A stretch of 64,000 bases of DNA from Tannerellaceae bacterium (GTDB lineage Bacteria; Bacteroidota; Bacteroidia; Bacteroidales; Tannerellaceae): positions 62,001-126,000 of the forward strand of contig JAISWO010000017.1 in the NCBI GenBank assembly GCA_031271045.1, read 5' to 3'. Of this stretch, positions 25,998-34,164 are shown one piece after another; position 1 is the stretch's first letter, and every line of letters begins with the position of its first letter. Position numbers and translations under genes: made by a program. Below the pieces are notes generated by a model. The model saw only the letters and a program-made list of their open reading frames with translations. It searched no databases and was not told where the DNA came from.

Positions 25998-27215
25998 ATG
26001 AAAGAGTTTATTATCACAGACACATCCACCGAACAAGCCGTCCTCGTCGGCCTGATTACCCCGGAACAAAGCGAACAAAAGGTCAAAGAATATCTCGACG
26101 AACTGGCCTTCCTGGCCGACACGGCCGGCTGCGAACCCGTCAAACGCTTCCAGCAACGGATGGAAAGCCCGCATCCCGTCACCTTCGTCGGCTCCGGCAA
26201 ACTGAAGGAAATAAAAGATTACGTCGCCGAACACGACATCGGCATCGTGATCTTCGACGACGAACTCTCGGCCAAACAACTCAAGAATATCGAGAAAGAA
26301 CTCCAGGTCAAGATCCTCGACCGTACCAGCCTCATCCTCGATATTTTTGCCCGGCGCGCGCAAACCGCTCACGCCAAAGCGCAAGTTGAGCTCGCGCAAT
26401 ACCAGTACATGCTCCCCCGCCTGGCCCGCCTCTGGACCCACCTGGAAAGGCAGCGCGGCGGCATCGGAATGCGCGGACCCGGAGAAACACAGATCGAAAC
26501 CGACCGCCGCATTATCCTGTCCCGCATCGCCAAGCTGAAACAGGATCTCATCGAAATAGACAAGCAGAAAAGCATCCAGCGCAAGAACCGCGGGAAAATG
26601 GTCCGCGTCGCCCTGGTCGGATACACCAACGCCGGCAAATCAACCCTGATGAACCGGCTGAGCAAAAGCGATGTTTTCGCCGAAGACAAGCTGTTCGCCA
26701 CCTTAGACACCACCGTCCGGAAAGTCATCGTCGAGAACCTCCCCTTCCTGCTCTCCGATACCGTCGGCTTCATCCGCAAACTGCCAACCGAGCTCGTAGA
26801 ATCCTTCAAGTCCACCTTAGACGAAGTGCGCGAAGCAGACCTGTTACTGCACGTAGTAGACATCTCCCACCCCGGCTTCGAAGAACAAATAGAAGTAGTC
26901 AACAAAACCCTGGCCGAAATAGATCATAGCGAAAAGCCCGTCATCCTGGTATTCAACAAAACAGACGCCTTCACCTTCGTGGCCAAAGACGACGACGATC
27001 TGACGCCCCGCACACGCGAAAACATCCCCCTCGACGAACTCAAACAAACCTGGATGAACCAACTGGCAGACCATTGCCTCTTCATCTCCGCCAAAGAAGG
27101 CGCCAACATAGACGCGCTCAAAGCCCTCTTGTACGAACAGGTAAAAGAGATACACATCACACGTTTTCCATACAATGACTTCCTCTTCCAAGCATACGAC
27201 GATGAGAATAATTGA
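25998..27215 (+). CDS. hflX: GTPase HflX
   Basis: A 405-residue ribosome-associated GTPase that splits stalled ribosomes under stress. Seen: the HflX N-terminal domain with ETHP-like SPHPVTFVGSGK, the linker motif RGGIGMRGPGETQIETDRR, and the G domain with G1 VGYTNAGKST, G3 DTVGFI, G4 NKTD and G5 SAKEG. The length is normal. The sequence TAACTTTG, a -7 box match, lies only five bases before the ATG, so the transcript from it would be almost leaderless. Readthrough from the TolB-like gene 26 bases upstream is the alternative. Confidence 0.97.
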   Translation: MKEFIITDTSTEQAVLVGLITPEQSEQKVKEYLDELAFLADTAGCEPVKRFQQRMESPHPVTFVGSGKLKEIKDYVAEHDIGIVIFDDELSAKQLKNIEKELQVKILDRTSLILDIFARRAQTAHAKAQVELAQYQYMLPRLARLWTHLERQRGGIGMRGPGETQIETDRRIILSRIAKLKQDLIEIDKQKSIQRKNRGKMVRVALVGYTNAGKSTLMNRLSKSDVFAEDKLFATLDTTVRKVIVENLPFLLSDTVGFIRKLPTELVESFKSTLDEVREADLLLHVVDISHPGFEEQIEVVNKTLAEIDHSEKPVILVFNKTDAFTFVAKDDDDLTPRTRENIPLDELKQTWMNQLADHCLFISAKEGANIDALKALLYEQVKEIHITRFPYNDFLFQAYDDENN

Positions 27216-27265
27216 ATAAATAAGAAAAAAGCGCCCGGAAATGATTATCGTATCCTGAAAAGACT

Positions 27266-27273
27266 TACTTTTG
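27266..27273 (+). promoter_or_regulatory. Promoter -7 box (TACTTTTG) of the FKBP gene pair
   Basis: A TAnnTTTG match 30 bases before the first FKBP start codon, in the 88-base gap after hflX. Confidence 0.6.
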
Positions 27274-27303
27274 TGCCTCATAAATAGTTGACACAATATA
27301 ACA

Positions 27304-27891
27304 ATGGACAAAATTAGCTACGCGCTTGGACTGAGTATCGGAAACAACTTCCGCAGTTTAGGTATCAACCATCTTCAAACAGAAGACTTTGTAAAGGGAG
27401 TAAACGATGTATTAACAGACATAAAGCCGGAAATCAGCTATGATCAGGCCAAGCAGATTGTCAACAATTACTTCACGAAACTGCAGGGAGAAAGAGAAGA
27501 GATAAACAAACAGGCAGGCATCGAATTTTTAAACATAAACAAACACAGGGCAGGCGTAATCGAACTCCCAAGCGGTCTGCAATACGAAATACTTAAGAAA
27601 GGCGAAGGCGCCCGGCCAACTGCCTCCGACAAAGTCAGATGCCATTACCACGGCACGCTGATCAATGGAAAAGTATTCGACAGCTCCGTTGAACGGGACG
27701 AACCGGCCGTATTCGGCGTATCGCAAGTCATCCCCGGATGGGTCGAAGCCCTTCAACTGATGGAAACCGGCGCCAAATGGAGACTGTTTATACCTTCCGA
27801 ACTCGCCTACGGCAACCGCCAGGCCGGCGAACATATCGAACCGAACAGCGCCCTGATCTTTGATGTAGAATTATTGAACATAGTGAAATAA
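27304..27891 (+). CDS. FKBP-type peptidyl-prolyl cis-trans isomerase, cytoplasmic
   Basis: A 195-residue protein with the Mip/FkpA layout. The N-terminal dimerisation helices (DKISYALGLSIGNNF) lead into an FKBP domain from about residue 90, with VRCHYHGTLINGKVFDSS, VIPGWVEALQLMETGAKW, IPSELAYGNR and IFDVELLNI. It has no signal peptide or lipobox, so it is predicted to be cytoplasmic, unlike its neighbour. It catalyses proline isomerisation and may act as a folding chaperone. The gene directly downstream is a secreted paralogue 12 bases away, so the pair looks like a tandem duplication serving two compartments. Confidence 0.94.
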   Translation: MDKISYALGLSIGNNFRSLGINHLQTEDFVKGVNDVLTDIKPEISYDQAKQIVNNYFTKLQGEREEINKQAGIEFLNINKHRAGVIELPSGLQYEILKKGEGARPTASDKVRCHYHGTLINGKVFDSSVERDEPAVFGVSQVIPGWVEALQLMETGAKWRLFIPSELAYGNRQAGEHIEPNSALIFDVELLNIVK

Positions 27892-27903
27892 ATAAATAAA
27901 CAA

Positions 27904-28608
27904 ATGAAAAAAATTAATGTTTTATTTGCCGCTGCCATCGCAGCGTTGAGTGTATCGGTCACGTCATGTGATTCAATTAAAAATGCAAAACTGCATAGTG
28001 ATGTAGACAGCGTAAGCTATGCCATCGGGATGGTAAACGGCCTCGGCTTCAAGCAAAATCTGGAAACGCTGCCCGGCGATCCGGTCAATGTCGACGCTCT
28101 GATAGCCGGGATGGCTACCGGTCTGAAAGGCGATACCGCCGCATTGAAAATGACAGTGGAAGAAGCGCAGACCTATATTCAGGACTACCTGACGAACGCC
28201 CAAGTCAAAGAAGCTGAAAAAACCAGACAGGAAGGCGAAACATTCCTCGAAGAAAACAAAACGAAAAGTGGCATCATCACCACCGAAAGCGGTTTGCAAT
28301 ATCAGGTAATTACCGAAGGAACGGGAGAAAAACCCCAAACAACAGACCGGGTGAAAGTTCACTACACCGGTACGCTCCTCGACGGAACAACCTTTGACAC
28401 CTCTATCGGAAACGAACCGGTAACATTCGGACTCACCGACGTAATCCCCGGATGGACGGAAGGCCTTCAGATCATGCCGGCAGGTTCCAAATACATCTTC
28501 TGGATTCCCTCCGACCTGGCTTACGGCGAACGCGGATCCGGACGTATCATCAAGCCCAACAGTACACTGAAATTTGAAGTCGAACTGCTCGAAATCGTGA
28601 AAGAGTAA
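27904..28608 (+). CDS. FKBP-type peptidyl-prolyl cis-trans isomerase, lipoprotein
   Basis: A 234-residue FkpA/Mip-like protein with a lipoprotein signal (MKKINVLFAAAIAALSV; lipobox VTSC, Cys23). N-terminal helices (SVSYAIGMVNGLGFKQNL) are followed by a full FKBP domain (VKVHYTGTLLDGTTFDTS, VIPGWTEGLQIMPAGSKY, IPSDLAYGERGSG, LKFEVELLEIV). It should fold periplasmic or outer membrane proteins. It is in the same operon as the cytoplasmic FKBP just upstream, and a terminator follows. Confidence 0.95.
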   Translation: MKKINVLFAAAIAALSVSVTSCDSIKNAKLHSDVDSVSYAIGMVNGLGFKQNLETLPGDPVNVDALIAGMATGLKGDTAALKMTVEEAQTYIQDYLTNAQVKEAEKTRQEGETFLEENKTKSGIITTESGLQYQVITEGTGEKPQTTDRVKVHYTGTLLDGTTFDTSIGNEPVTFGLTDVIPGWTEGLQIMPAGSKYIFWIPSDLAYGERGSGRIIKPNSTLKFEVELLEIVKE

Positions 28609-28640
28609 ATATCTTTTATCTACGAAAAAAAGTATAAAAG

Positions 28641-28679
28641 GCGGAGGGAATAGTGATTTCAAGCTATTTCCTCCGCTTT
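28641..28679 (+). terminator. Rho-independent terminator after the FKBP pair
   Basis: Arms at 28641-28653 (GCGGAGGGAATAG) and 28664-28676 (CTATTTCCTCCGC) pair over 13 bp with one wobble, around a ten-base loop, followed by TTT. Confidence 0.8.
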
Positions 28680-28791
28680 ATCATTATGTTATATCAGTTT
28701 TTCTTTCAATATGACATACACATCAAAACTAATACGTAACTTTGGTTATTATTTGGCAGATTAGTTACACATAACATCAATATCAATAAGA

Positions 28792-29277
28792 ATGGAAAAG
28801 ATAGACAAATTAGACAGGCAGATACTGAGTATCATTTCAAAGAATGCCCGGATCCCTTTCAAAGACGTGGCAGAAGAATGTGGCGTTTCGCGGGCTGCTA
28901 TTCATCAAAGAGTGCAGCGGATGATTGATGCAAACATAATCACCGGATCAGGATATCACGTCAATCCAAAATCCCTTGGATTCAATACCTGCACCTACAT
29001 CGGCGTCAAACTGGAAAAGGGCTCAATGTATAAGGATGTAGTCCCCGAATTTGAGAAAATACCCGAAATCGTAGAATGTCATTTCACGACAGGGCCATAT
29101 ACCATGCTCATCAAATTATACGCCACCGACAATGAACACCTGATGGAACTCCTCAACTCGCGCATACAGGAAATACCGGGAGTAACAGCCACAGAAACGC
29201 TCATCTCCTTACGGCAAAGCGTAAAACGGGTAATCCCTATTTTTGAAATAAAAGAAGAAACAAACATTGAAAATTAA
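28792..29277 (+). CDS. Lrp/AsnC family transcriptional regulator
   Basis: A 161-residue regulator. The N-terminal winged helix-turn-helix (KLDRQILSIISKNARIPFKD, ECGVSRAAIHQRVQRM) is followed by the RAM/AsnC ligand-binding domain with YIGVKLEKGS and VECHFTTGPYTMLIKLYATD. Members bind amino acids and control amino-acid metabolism as octamers. The target genes cannot be named. The S8 protease gene starts inside its last codons (11-base overlap), implying cotranscription. Confidence 0.95.
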   Translation: MEKIDKLDRQILSIISKNARIPFKDVAEECGVSRAAIHQRVQRMIDANIITGSGYHVNPKSLGFNTCTYIGVKLEKGSMYKDVVPEFEKIPEIVECHFTTGPYTMLIKLYATDNEHLMELLNSRIQEIPGVTATETLISLRQSVKRVIPIFEIKEETNIEN

Positions 29278-30664
29278 ACACTACACCTATCCATACCTCC
29301 TGGCGGCATACATGCTCCTTTTATCCTTCGAACCGCTGAAATGCGAACAATTCTGCTTCCGCGTATATCTTAATGACAAAGGAAACTCCGGTTATTCGAT
29401 CGAACATCCGGAAGACTTCCTCTCGCAAGAAGCCATCGACCGCCGCAGGAAAGAAGGACTGCCGGTAGATGAATCCGACCTGCCCATCGCGCACGCCTGC
29501 CTTGATACACTCACCGCCCTGGGCGCTCATCCGGTAGTGACAAGCAAATGGTTCGCTACCGTAGTAGTAGCATGCGACGACAGTCTGACCGCAAAACGAC
29601 TGCAACAGCTCCCCATCATCGACTCCGTCAAATGGGTATGGAAAGGAGAACGCAAACCATCGCCCGGCGGTGAAGCGCCACGGGATACCACCCGCCTCGC
29701 ACCCGGCGACGAAACACTAAAGAACCCATACGGATACGCCGAGACGCAAATAAAAATGCTCACCGGCATACGCCTCCACCAAAAAGGATACCGGGGAAAA
29801 GGAATGACGGTAGCCGTTATCGACGCCGGATTCATGAACGTCGACCGGATGACGGTTTTCGACTCTCTCCGCCTGGCCGGAACCTACAACGTCGTATCCC
29901 CCGGAGAAAGTGTCTTCTCAGACGACGATCACGGCACCAAAGTACTCTCCTGCTTAGCAGCCAATGCGCCGGGCATCATGGTCGGCACAGCCCCGGAAGC
30001 CACCTACTGGCTGATAAAAAGCGAAGACAACCGATCGGAATACCCTATCGAAGAAGATTACTGGACATCTGCCGTCGAATTTGCCGACAGCGCAGGAGTA
30101 GACGCCATTTCCTCCTCCTTAGGATACTTCACCTTCGACGACCCAAGTCTCAACTATCATCCCTCCATGCTCGACGGACAAACATCCTTCATCAGCCGGG
30201 CAGCCGGAAAAGCCGCCCGAAAAGGAATCCTGCTCTTCGTCAGCGCCGGTAACGAAGGCGACGGATGCTGGAGCAAGCTCACCTTCCCCTCCGACGCCCA
30301 ACAAATCCTGACCGTAGGCTCCATCACGGAAAAGAAAGAAAAAAGCTCCTTCAGCTCCACCGGCCCCGCGGCCGACATGCGCATCAAGCCCGACGTCGTC
30401 GCCTTAGGATCCGGCTGCACAGTCATCGACGGCACAGGAAACATTCACTACGCCAGCGGTACATCTTTCTCGACGCCCATCGTTGCCGGATTAGGCATTT
30501 GCCTGCTCAAAGCGCTTCCACAACTGAACAGCCGCGACATCATCCAACTCATCCAACGTTCCGCCTCACAATACGAACGGCCCGACGGACAACTCGGTTA
30601 CGGCATCCCCGACTTCTACAAAACATTCAAACAAAACAGAAAACAACCGGCAATAAAACAATAA
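29267..30664 (+). CDS. S8 family serine peptidase (subtilase), secreted
   Basis: A 465-residue subtilisin-type protease with an intact triad: Asp186 (VAVIDAGF), His222 (DDHGTKVL) and Ser400 (GTSFSTPIVAG), with oxyanion Asn329 (SAGNEG). The N-terminus is a hydrophobic signal sequence followed by an inhibitor-like propeptide (about 30-130). The start used is TTG at 29267, because it alone gives the basic n-region (MKIKHYTYPY) before the hydrophobic core; the first in-frame ATG is at residue 16. It overlaps the Lrp/AsnC gene by 11 bases. No type IX sorting domain is seen at the C-terminus, which ends shortly after the catalytic domain. The substrate is unknown. Confidence 0.93.
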   Translation: MKIKHYTYPYLLAAYMLLLSFEPLKCEQFCFRVYLNDKGNSGYSIEHPEDFLSQEAIDRRRKEGLPVDESDLPIAHACLDTLTALGAHPVVTSKWFATVVVACDDSLTAKRLQQLPIIDSVKWVWKGERKPSPGGEAPRDTTRLAPGDETLKNPYGYAETQIKMLTGIRLHQKGYRGKGMTVAVIDAGFMNVDRMTVFDSLRLAGTYNVVSPGESVFSDDDHGTKVLSCLAANAPGIMVGTAPEATYWLIKSEDNRSEYPIEEDYWTSAVEFADSAGVDAISSSLGYFTFDDPSLNYHPSMLDGQTSFISRAAGKAARKGILLFVSAGNEGDGCWSKLTFPSDAQQILTVGSITEKKEKSSFSSTGPAADMRIKPDVVALGSGCTVIDGTGNIHYASGTSFSTPIVAGLGICLLKALPQLNSRDIIQLIQRSASQYERPDGQLGYGIPDFYKTFKQNRKQPAIKQ

Positions 30665-30676
30665 AACAAACAACGA

Positions 30677-31930
30677 ATGGAACCCAACAACCCCGACAAA
30701 CGCGAAGAATTATCCCTCTACGAACTAAGCTGTCGGATCAAAAACACCGTCCGCAACACCTTCTCCGGCGCTTATTGGGTAAGAGCTGAAATGAGTGACG
30801 TACGCTCTCATGCATCCGGGCACTGCTACCTGGAATTTGTAGAAAAACACCCAAACACCGGCCAGCTAACCGCCAAGATGCGCGCCTCAATCTGGGCAAG
30901 AAACTTCGCACAGATGAAACTCTATTTCGAAAAAGAAACCGGACAAACCTTCGCCTCCGGCCTCAAGGTGCTGGCCAAGGTGACGGTCGAATACCACGAA
31001 CTCTACGGCTTCAACCTCAATGTGCTCGACATCGACCCTTCCTATACCGTTGGCGACATGATACGCAAACGCCTGGAGATCATCCGCCGCCTCAAGGATG
31101 AAGGCGTCTTGAACCTCAACAAAGAACTCCCCTTCCCTACCCTGCCGCGACGAATCGCCGTCGTCACTTCGTCCACCGCCGCCGGATACGAAGATTTCAC
31201 CAACCAACTGATCCACAACAAAGCCGGATACCCCTTCTACATTAAACTATTCCCCGCCCTCATGCAGGGCGAGAAGACCGAAGCCTCCGTCATCGCCGCA
31301 CTGGAACACGTCTTCCGGCATACCAAACATTTCGACCTCGTTGTCATCATACGAGGAGGAGGAGCCACCTCCGAACTAAGCTGTTTCGACTCCTATCTCC
31401 TGGCAACCAACTGCGCACAGTTTCCCTTGCCCATCGTCACCGGTATCGGTCACGAACGCGACGACACCGTCCTCGACCTGGTAGCGCATACTCGGATGAA
31501 GACCCCCACGGCCGTCGCCGAGTTCCTCATCGGGCGCAACAACGAAGTCGCCGCCCACTTGCAGCTCATCAGCTCCCGCCTGCCGTCCATTGTCACGAAC
31601 CGCCTGGAACGGAGCCGCTCCCAACTCTTTTCCATAGGGAACCGCCTGCCCATCGCCTCCGCCGGACTGATCGGTCGTCACAACAACCGCCTTCTGACCC
31701 TCCGCGCCCGAATGCAGCAAGCCCTTCAAGCCCGGCTATCCGGGCAAAGCCATTTCCTTGGCATCACCGAACAATTCATCCGCATGGCCTCCCCCGAATA
31801 CATTCTCCAAAAAGGATACACCCTTACTCTCAAAGACGGGAAAATCGTCAAACACGCCGCCACCCTCCATCCCGGCGACGAACTCACCACCCGCTTCCCC
31901 GACGGCGAAGTAAAAAGCTCTGTACAATAA
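30677..31930 (+). CDS. xseA: Exodeoxyribonuclease VII large subunit
   Basis: A 417-residue large subunit of ExoVII, which degrades single-stranded DNA to oligonucleotides. Seen: the N-terminal OB-fold (LSLYELSCRIKNTV, SGHCYLEFVEK), the catalytic domain with FPTLPRRIAVVTSSTAAGYEDF, VVIIRGGGATSELSCFD and GIGHERDDTVLDLVAHTRMKTPTAVAEF, a coiled-coil region, and the closing SPEYILQKGYTLTLKDGK. The small subunit gene xseB, often found right behind it in Bacteroidales, is not here. Instead array A6 follows. Confidence 0.96.
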   Translation: MEPNNPDKREELSLYELSCRIKNTVRNTFSGAYWVRAEMSDVRSHASGHCYLEFVEKHPNTGQLTAKMRASIWARNFAQMKLYFEKETGQTFASGLKVLAKVTVEYHELYGFNLNVLDIDPSYTVGDMIRKRLEIIRRLKDEGVLNLNKELPFPTLPRRIAVVTSSTAAGYEDFTNQLIHNKAGYPFYIKLFPALMQGEKTEASVIAALEHVFRHTKHFDLVVIIRGGGATSELSCFDSYLLATNCAQFPLPIVTGIGHERDDTVLDLVAHTRMKTPTAVAEFLIGRNNEVAAHLQLISSRLPSIVTNRLERSRSQLFSIGNRLPIASAGLIGRHNNRLLTLRARMQQALQARLSGQSHFLGITEQFIRMASPEYILQKGYTLTLKDGKIVKHAATLHPGDELTTRFPDGEVKSSVQ

Positions 31931-31932
31931 CC

Positions 31933-32038
31933 AATTCCCGGAAAATGGAAAACGATTCTCCGAAACGGGGAAGCAATTTCTCAACTTGGGGAAACCGTTT
32001 TTCAATTAGGGGAGACAATTTCCCGAAATGGGAGACTT
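31933..32038. repeat. Array A6: short 21-bp tandem repeat between xseA and the HD phosphohydrolase gene
   Basis: About five degenerate units of 21 bp. The GGG(G)A motifs recur at 31967, 31988, 32009 and 32030, each preceded by an A/C-rich arm, giving imperfect palindromes such as TTCTCCG-AAA-CGGGGAA and TCCC-GAAAT-GGGA. The last hairpin is followed by eight T (32037-32044), so it may also terminate xseA. The array resembles A4 in unit length and in its CCCC/GGGG-AA composition, but no DUF6261 gene follows. Confidence 0.8.
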
Positions 32039-32090
32039 TTTTTTAATCAGAGAAGACATTATTCGCCGCAAATAATCCGTAAATAGTAAC

Positions 32091-32098
32091 TATATTTG
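32091..32098 (+). promoter_or_regulatory. Promoter -7 box (TATATTTG) of the HD phosphohydrolase gene
   Basis: An exact TAnnTTTG match 26 bases before the ATG, downstream of array A6. Confidence 0.65.
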
Positions 32099-32124
32099 GA
32101 TGCTTATTCATAAGAGAAAAAACA

Positions 32125-34164
32125 ATGAAACTGAAATACCATACCATCCCGACGGCTGTCTTTTTCATCCTGACAGCCGCGCTGATAGCATACTTCTTCC
32201 CGCGCGAAGGAAAATTCCGTTACCAGTTTTACGAAGGAAAACCCTGGCGGTACGAACTCCTCACGGCGTCCAGCGACTTCCCCATCTATAAAACCGACGA
32301 AGAAATAAAAGCGCAAAAAGACAGCGTACTGAAAACCTTCGAACCCTACTACCGCAAAGACCCCTCCGTCGCAAACACCGAAACCGGAAAACTCAAAGCA
32401 GCCTTCCGCTCCGACGCCAATAACCAGCTCCCAACCCTGTACCAACAATACCTCGAACACAGTCTGGCGCAAGTCTACCACGACGGCATCCTCGCACACG
32501 ACCGCCTCGAAGACCTCCGCCGCAACAACCAGACACAAATCAAACTCCTGGAAAACAACGTCGCCCAAAGCCGTCACACCGCCAACCTCTTCACCGTCCG
32601 CACCGCCTATGAATACATCCTCAACCAGGCACCCTCCTACCTCGACATCGACAGCCTCCGCGCCTGCAACATCGACCGCTACCTGACCGAAAACCTCTCC
32701 TACGACGAAGAAACCTCCAACAAAGTAAAAGAAGACCTCCTCCAAAGCCTCCCCATAGCCAGCGGAATGGTACAGGCCGGCGAACGGATCGCCGACCGCG
32801 GAGAAATCATCGACAATCACACCTACAACGTCTTGCGGTCCCTCAAGATCATACATGAATCGCGCTCCGCCGGCAACCAGAAACAAGGCATCATCCTCGG
32901 AAGCCAAACCATGCTCGTCTTCGGCATCATCCTCTGCTTCTGGCTCTACCTCCGCACCTTCCGCCTGCAACGCATCCTGTACAGCCACAAGAATACGCTC
33001 TTCCTGCTCCTCTGCATCCTGACCGGTTGCATCCTGACGGAATTATGCGTACGCTATCACCTCTTTAATATCTACATCCTCCCCTACGCCATCATCCCCA
33101 TCGTCGTACGCACGTTCGTCGACTCGCGCACAGCGCTTTTCACCCACCTCACCGTCGTACTGCTATGCTCGCTAATGGCGCCCTATCCACACGAATTTCT
33201 GGTCCTGCAAACCATCGCCGGGATGGTCGTCATCTTCAGCCTCAGAGACCTGTCCGAACGATCGCAACTCATCCGTTGCGCCTTCTTCATCTACCTCGCC
33301 TACGCCCTGTGCTACGTCAGCTTAGCCGTCTATATGGAAGCCGACTTGAACAAAGTCAACTGGCTGATGCTTCTTTACTTCGGTATCAACTTCATCCTGC
33401 TGATGTTTACCTATATTCTGGTCTATATGTTGGAAAGAACCTTCGGCTACGTATCCAGCATCACCCTGATCGAACTGTCCAACATCAACAAACCGCTGCT
33501 CAAGAAACTCTCCGAAGTAGCTCCCGGCACTTTTCAACACTCCATGCAAGTATCCATCCTCGCCTCGGCAGCTACGGAAAAGATCGGAGGAAACGCCTCC
33601 TTAGTACGCACCGGCGCCCTCTATCACGACATCGGCAAAATGGCCAACCCCGCCTTCTTCACCGAAAACCAAACCAACATCAACCCTCACGACCAGATTA
33701 CCTTCGAACAAAGCGCACAAATCATCATCGGACACATCACCGAAGGAATCCGGATGGCCGACAAAGCCTCCCTCCCCCAAGCCATCACCGACTTCATACG
33801 CACCCACCACGGACGCGGCAAAGCCAAATACTTCTACACTATGTTCCACAACAAATACCCGGATAGGGAAATAGACGAAGACCTCTTCACCTATCCCGGT
33901 CCCAACCCCTTCAGCAAAGAAACGGCCATCCTCATGATGGCCGACTCAGTCGAAGCCGCCTCCCGCAGCCTGCACTCCCATACGGAAGAAGAAATCAGAA
34001 ACTTAGTGAATAAAATTATAGACGCTCAACTCGCCGACGGACTCCACAAAGACGCCCCGCTTACCTTCCGCGACGTGGAAGAGATCAAAAACATCTTCAT
34101 CGACAAACTAAAAATCATGTACCACACCCGGATCAGCTACCCTGAGAAGTCTTCCCCGAAATAA
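32125..34164 (+). CDS. 7TM receptor-type HD family phosphohydrolase (PgpH/YqfF-like, c-di-AMP phosphodiesterase family)
   Basis: A 679-residue protein with an N-terminal membrane anchor, an extracytoplasmic domain (about 35-250), a seven-helix 7TMR-HD block (about 260-460; for example MLVFGIILCFWLYLRTF and FGINFILLMFTYILVYML), and a C-terminal HD domain. The HD domain has FQHSMQVSILASAA, the metal motif GALYHDIGKM and later IRTHHGRGKAKYFY. This is the architecture of PgpH, which hydrolyses cyclic di-AMP and controls osmotic homeostasis. Activity in this organism is inferred from family. Its 3' end overlaps the convergent MFS gene by 32 bases. Confidence 0.94.
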   Translation: MKLKYHTIPTAVFFILTAALIAYFFPREGKFRYQFYEGKPWRYELLTASSDFPIYKTDEEIKAQKDSVLKTFEPYYRKDPSVANTETGKLKAAFRSDANNQLPTLYQQYLEHSLAQVYHDGILAHDRLEDLRRNNQTQIKLLENNVAQSRHTANLFTVRTAYEYILNQAPSYLDIDSLRACNIDRYLTENLSYDEETSNKVKEDLLQSLPIASGMVQAGERIADRGEIIDNHTYNVLRSLKIIHESRSAGNQKQGIILGSQTMLVFGIILCFWLYLRTFRLQRILYSHKNTLFLLLCILTGCILTELCVRYHLFNIYILPYAIIPIVVRTFVDSRTALFTHLTVVLLCSLMAPYPHEFLVLQTIAGMVVIFSLRDLSERSQLIRCAFFIYLAYALCYVSLAVYMEADLNKVNWLMLLYFGINFILLMFTYILVYMLERTFGYVSSITLIELSNINKPLLKKLSEVAPGTFQHSMQVSILASAATEKIGGNASLVRTGALYHDIGKMANPAFFTENQTNINPHDQITFEQSAQIIIGHITEGIRMADKASLPQAITDFIRTHHGRGKAKYFYTMFHNKYPDREIDEDLFTYPGPNPFSKETAILMMADSVEAASRSLHSHTEEEIRNLVNKIIDAQLADGLHKDAPLTFRDVEEIKNIFIDKLKIMYHTRISYPEKSSPK

